From Rotaria sordida (lineage: Eukaryota; Rotifera; Eurotatoria; Philodinida; Philodinidae), in assembly GCA_905250125.1 (NCBI GenBank), contig CAJNOL010000305.1, forward strand, positions 101,201 to 165,200: a DNA stretch of 64,000 nucleotides, given 5' to 3'. The translations under genes and the position numbers were made by a program. Under the pieces are notes generated by a model. That model saw nothing but the letters and a program-made list of their open reading frames with translations. It did not search any database and was not told the DNA's origin. Within the stretch, counting starts at the first letter, position 1; every line of letters begins with the position of its first letter. This document shows positions 60,510 to 64,000 of the stretch, piece by piece.

Positions 60510-62422
60510 AATAGAAATTCGTTCATATCTTGCGAAGTATTGAACATGCTATCATTATAAATGATGTAGTCTAACTTGTGACATTGTTGACTTTAAGTGG
60601 TTTAGTTCCATTTAGTTCAAATAATAAAAATTTTATATTTCGATTCAGAAAATTAGAAGTGACATGTCAAATCAATTAATTGCTCTGAGGACCATTTTAC
60701 TTTTGAGACAATTCATTCATATGCTCAGTCATTTCCAAAGGTTACAATTACTAAAGAAAAAGAGATCGGATGATTTTTTTTTTCTATTCATAACGACGTG
60801 GACAAACAATAAAAATGTAAGAGAATATGCAGAAATGTCGAAGATAGTCGCAATGAGCAAGTAATCAAATGACTATAATTTTTGTTATCTTTAATGATTT
60901 CAAAAACATGCTCGAAACATTTTTCTAATAATTTGTATCTCTGTAATAATAACATATACTAGATCGAAACGTCTAGTTCATATACTGTAAATATTAGCGT
61001 CTATCAGTATGGAAACATTTAAGAAAAGAATATTGTTTGTCGGAATCAAAACTTATGTTACTTAGCACACTATTGATAATTATATGAATATAAATTTGAT
61101 CAGAAGGATACGAGTTATCGAGTACGATGACATTTTATAAATGAACATATCAAATCTTTTTATATAGATATCTTTGATCAATACTAGTTGATATCGAAGT
61201 AGACAAACTACAATTTAAATAGAGTAATACATAGCAGATGGATTATTTTCTTTTTCTTTTTCTTTTTACACAACTTTATCTCATAGAGAAAATTTACTTT
61301 TATCTCGTGAAATAGTTTGAAACAAAATAATGAATCTAATATTCAAAAAGTAATTATGTATTTAAAAAGACAGAAAGTAAATATATCGAAAATGAATATT
61401 TATGAAAACGTATGTTCACATGTCATTGATAAACACAGATAAATCTTTAAGTAAATTAGAATTAAGTAATCTTGTAGATGAGTTGTTATATATCTAGTAA
61501 AATTAGGAATGCTGCTGAAGATGAGAGCTATACAAAATGAATCCTTTTGTGGATTCATATTCTTGCATCTTGCATCTATGATTTCTTGGCTATATGACAA
61601 TACTAGTGCAAGTCAGTGATGGGATTGGTTCGTGTTTTTTTGGAACCGAACCGATTCCATTTCTGGTATATGTCATCAAAACTCAACAGAGATTAAGCTT
61701 GATCGAGGACAAGAAAAACGGATGTTTGGTGCCAGTCATCATTAATTAGCTACTATTTATTTAATAAGAGAATTTATCTAGATACGTGTTTAATCAGCAA
61801 AAACAGTATAGAAAAAAGGAAGGAGTGAATCAATAAAAATTAATCTATGAATAATACATTTTTTTTGTGACAAATCTTGTTAAATATCTACTTTGCTTTG
61901 AGGGATTTTATCACCTTTGAAGATATTTAATTCATAGTAAATATTATTTCAACTTTTCATGAATCAAAGTCTATAATACATATATTAGCTTTGTTCTTGA
62001 TTGCTCAATAACGGCTCCATGGTCAATCGTATATTTTAATATATATATATAATTCGCTGAGTTATCGTGAAAGTTTCAAAACATATATAACTTACTAGTG
62101 AATTTCTTCATCGATTTATATCAAAGAAAAATTCCGAAAGATTTCTATTAAGTATAAATAGAGAACATTTTGTTTCGAAAGATTCGATTTTGTAAGTCCA
62201 ATATTTCAAAAGCGGAACGATAAAGACAAATATTCTTTTTAACAATTAATAGCCTATAAAGTTCACTATAAAAAAAATGTTCTTATCTTTGTGCAATCTC
62301 ATGTTTCCTTTATTTTCTGCAATCGTTCCACAGACGATTATTCCAGTAACCAACGAAAAGTAAAAGTTTAATATGAGAAAAACAAAGTTCAAATTTATTA
62401 TTGTATTTTTTGGGTTTTTTTT
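60510..62422. other. Intergenic, no gene seen
   Basis: About 1.9 kb without a supportable gene. The frame 60664-60864 is composed of common AT-rich words and is rejected. A small palindrome, GGTTCGTG...CGAACCGATTCC, lies near 61626-61660. The polyadenylation region of the minus-strand ankyrin gene is expected just left of 62423. Confidence 0.35.
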
Positions 62423-64000
62423 TTACAATAAAATACAAGTTTGTGATTTATTATCGTCAGATTTTACATATTGTTTTGGTACACTTGATCTTTGTTGAGA
62501 TAATTTTTTTCTTTTTAATTGTTCTTCTAAGTTAAGTGATGTTTGACTATGATTTATTTCATGTGATGATAAATGTCGTTTAAAAACATGTTTTAATTCA
62601 TTATCATCTTCTAAATTATTAATCATATCAATAATATCAAAACATTCAAGTTCTTCAGCACGTGTTCGAAATGAAACACATCGAGAATTATTATTATTTA
62701 TTGATTTTGATATATACATTCGACCAATTGGTGGTAAACCTAATTCAATTAAACATTGAATTGATGATATTGAACGATGTTCAAGTGCAACAAATAATAA
62801 TGGTATATAACGTTGACCTTTTAACCAATCATTTATATATGAATTTGGATTAAAATCTTCAAGATAAAAACCCATTGTATTCATTTCATTATTAATTAAT
62901 GTAATATTATCAATTGAATTTTCTTCAATAGATTTTTTTAATGGAAAATAAAATGATAATTTTAAATAATCACTTAAACCTGGTAAACATTTTTGAATTT
63001 CATTTTTAGGAAAATCTTGTGCATAAAATTCTTCACAACATAAATCACGATTATTTTTATAATCATCAGGAAATAAATTTAAACAATCAGTTATCTTAAA
63101 AAAACAAAAGAAAAAAAATAAAATTATGATGAATATAAAAAAATACAATTTTCATTTTTTTCTTTTTGTTACTTGTTTTGCAAGTGCATGTTGAAGAATA
63201 TTAATTGCTATTTCATCATTCATAATACATGCATAATGTAATGGTGTACGATTAAGATTATCTTTTAGACTAATTACACTATTATAATTTTCACAAATAA
63301 AACTAAAATAATTAAAGATTAATTTATAGACAGAGAAAAAAATGATGATTTTTTTTTTTTTTACTTGAGAATTTCTCGACGTTGATGAAGTACTGCTAAA
63401 TGTGCACATGTTCTTCCAGACCAATCTTTAGCAAAATAAATATTTGATTTAATTCTAAAAATATTTTGTATTTTAACTAAATCATCATCTTCTATAGCTT
63501 GTGCAAAGTCATACATTAATGCTGGTAAACCTTGTCGTAATTTTAATGAACGTAATAAATCATTTACATATTTTGTTACTTGTATTTTTTCATCATTAAA
63601 AAATAATAATAAATGATAACCAAAACTATTTAAAACAAAACGTTCAATAATAATATTATTTTTAATTTGATCAATAAGTATATTTTTAATTGTATCATAA
63701 AATATTTGTAATTTATAATAAGATAATGATGATGTTAATTCAATATCATCAACAATTGTTCGTCCTTGTTCATTACGTTGTGAAAGTAATAATGGTTGTT
63801 TATTAAGTATATTATTAAATGTTATTAAATATTCTTTATTTTCATTTTGATCATATAAATGAATAAGATGAAATAAAAATGTTTCGCCTTTAGATGATTT
63901 TATATGTAAATTTGCATTTGATAAAATAAATTGTTGAATATTATTTGAAAAATAATTTTCAAACATATGAAAATAAAATGGTAAACCATCAGTACATAAT
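62423..64000 (-). CDS. Ankyrin-repeat protein, 3' part (5' end beyond window)
   Basis: Exons on the minus strand: >64000-63365, 63302-63173, 63094-62423. Introns are 62 and 78 bp, all GT-AG with matching phases, and about 478 aa are visible. The frame is open to the right edge, so the N terminus is missing. Ankyrin-type units appear as KSSKGETFLFHLIHLYDQ, DWSGRTCAHLAVLHQRREIL and DNLNRTPLHYACIMNDEIAI, the last two spanning an intron. A later diverged unit is YIPLLFVALEHRSISSIQCL. The C-terminal part is polar and ends in SQTCILL, a CaaX-like box (C-I-L-L) that would favour geranylgeranylation. No ion-channel TM segment is visible in this part. Function unknown; a scaffold is likely. Confidence 0.82.

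Overview
The window is metazoan nuclear DNA. It is strongly AT-rich, with intron-containing protein genes whose GT-AG introns are mostly about 45-75 bp, and widely spaced coding islands in long A/T-rich intergenic DNA. The gene repertoire (makorin, chimaerin, two neuropeptide-type GPCRs, an alpha-1,3-fucosyltransferase, an LRR-FN3 receptor), a decayed bacterial/fungal-type PHB-depolymerase gene and many Tc1/mariner-type and foldback elements fit an AT-rich lophotrochozoan. A bdelloid rotifer is my best guess; that is inference, not proof.

Layout. 1-159: 3' end of an unidentified + strand gene. 1312-3184: makorin-type RING E3 ligase in 8 exons. 3.5-10.4 kb: repeat land with a 957-bp foldback element, a palindromic element and a 1277-bp decayed Tc1-like transposon. 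That transposon abuts a nonsense-riddled PHB-depolymerase pseudogene (about 10395-11315). Two near-identical intron-bearing tRNA-Tyr genes follow (minus strand), then a FMRFamide-receptor-like GPCR (13643-14928). A foldback element lies at 16.6-17.4 kb and a GT10 fucosyltransferase at 18230-19499. A decayed mariner transposase lies at 21.2-22.2 kb and a small 144-aa gene at 22578-23062.

25.3-28.6 kb (minus): a chimaerin (SH2-C1-RhoGAP) in three exons and, just upstream, a tiny three-exon gene for an unrecognised 85-aa protein. 30.26-31.0 kb holds a broken fucosyltransferase copy split by a foreign insertion. 31-32.8 kb has two more inverted-repeat elements. 33132-34305 (minus) is a membrane-anchored short-chain dehydrogenase and 37513-38190 (minus) an unknown basic disordered protein. 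38.2-47.2 kb is almost gene-free but carries a 1.5-kb near-complete palindrome and two possible orphan exons. 47.2-48.75 kb encodes an allatostatin A/galanin-receptor-like GPCR. 55695-59719 encodes an LRR-FN3-TM receptor interrupted by a 1.7-kb intron. 62423 to the right edge (minus) is the 3' part of an ankyrin-repeat protein ending in a CaaX-like box.

The genes do not form an operon or a common pathway; several encode signalling or membrane functions, but adjacency looks incidental. I found no convincing new multi-gene system. The most unusual material is the density and variety of inverted-repeat elements, a 48-bp dispersed motif found at the edge of an insertion in a pseudogene, the PHB-depolymerase relic, and the 85-aa gene.
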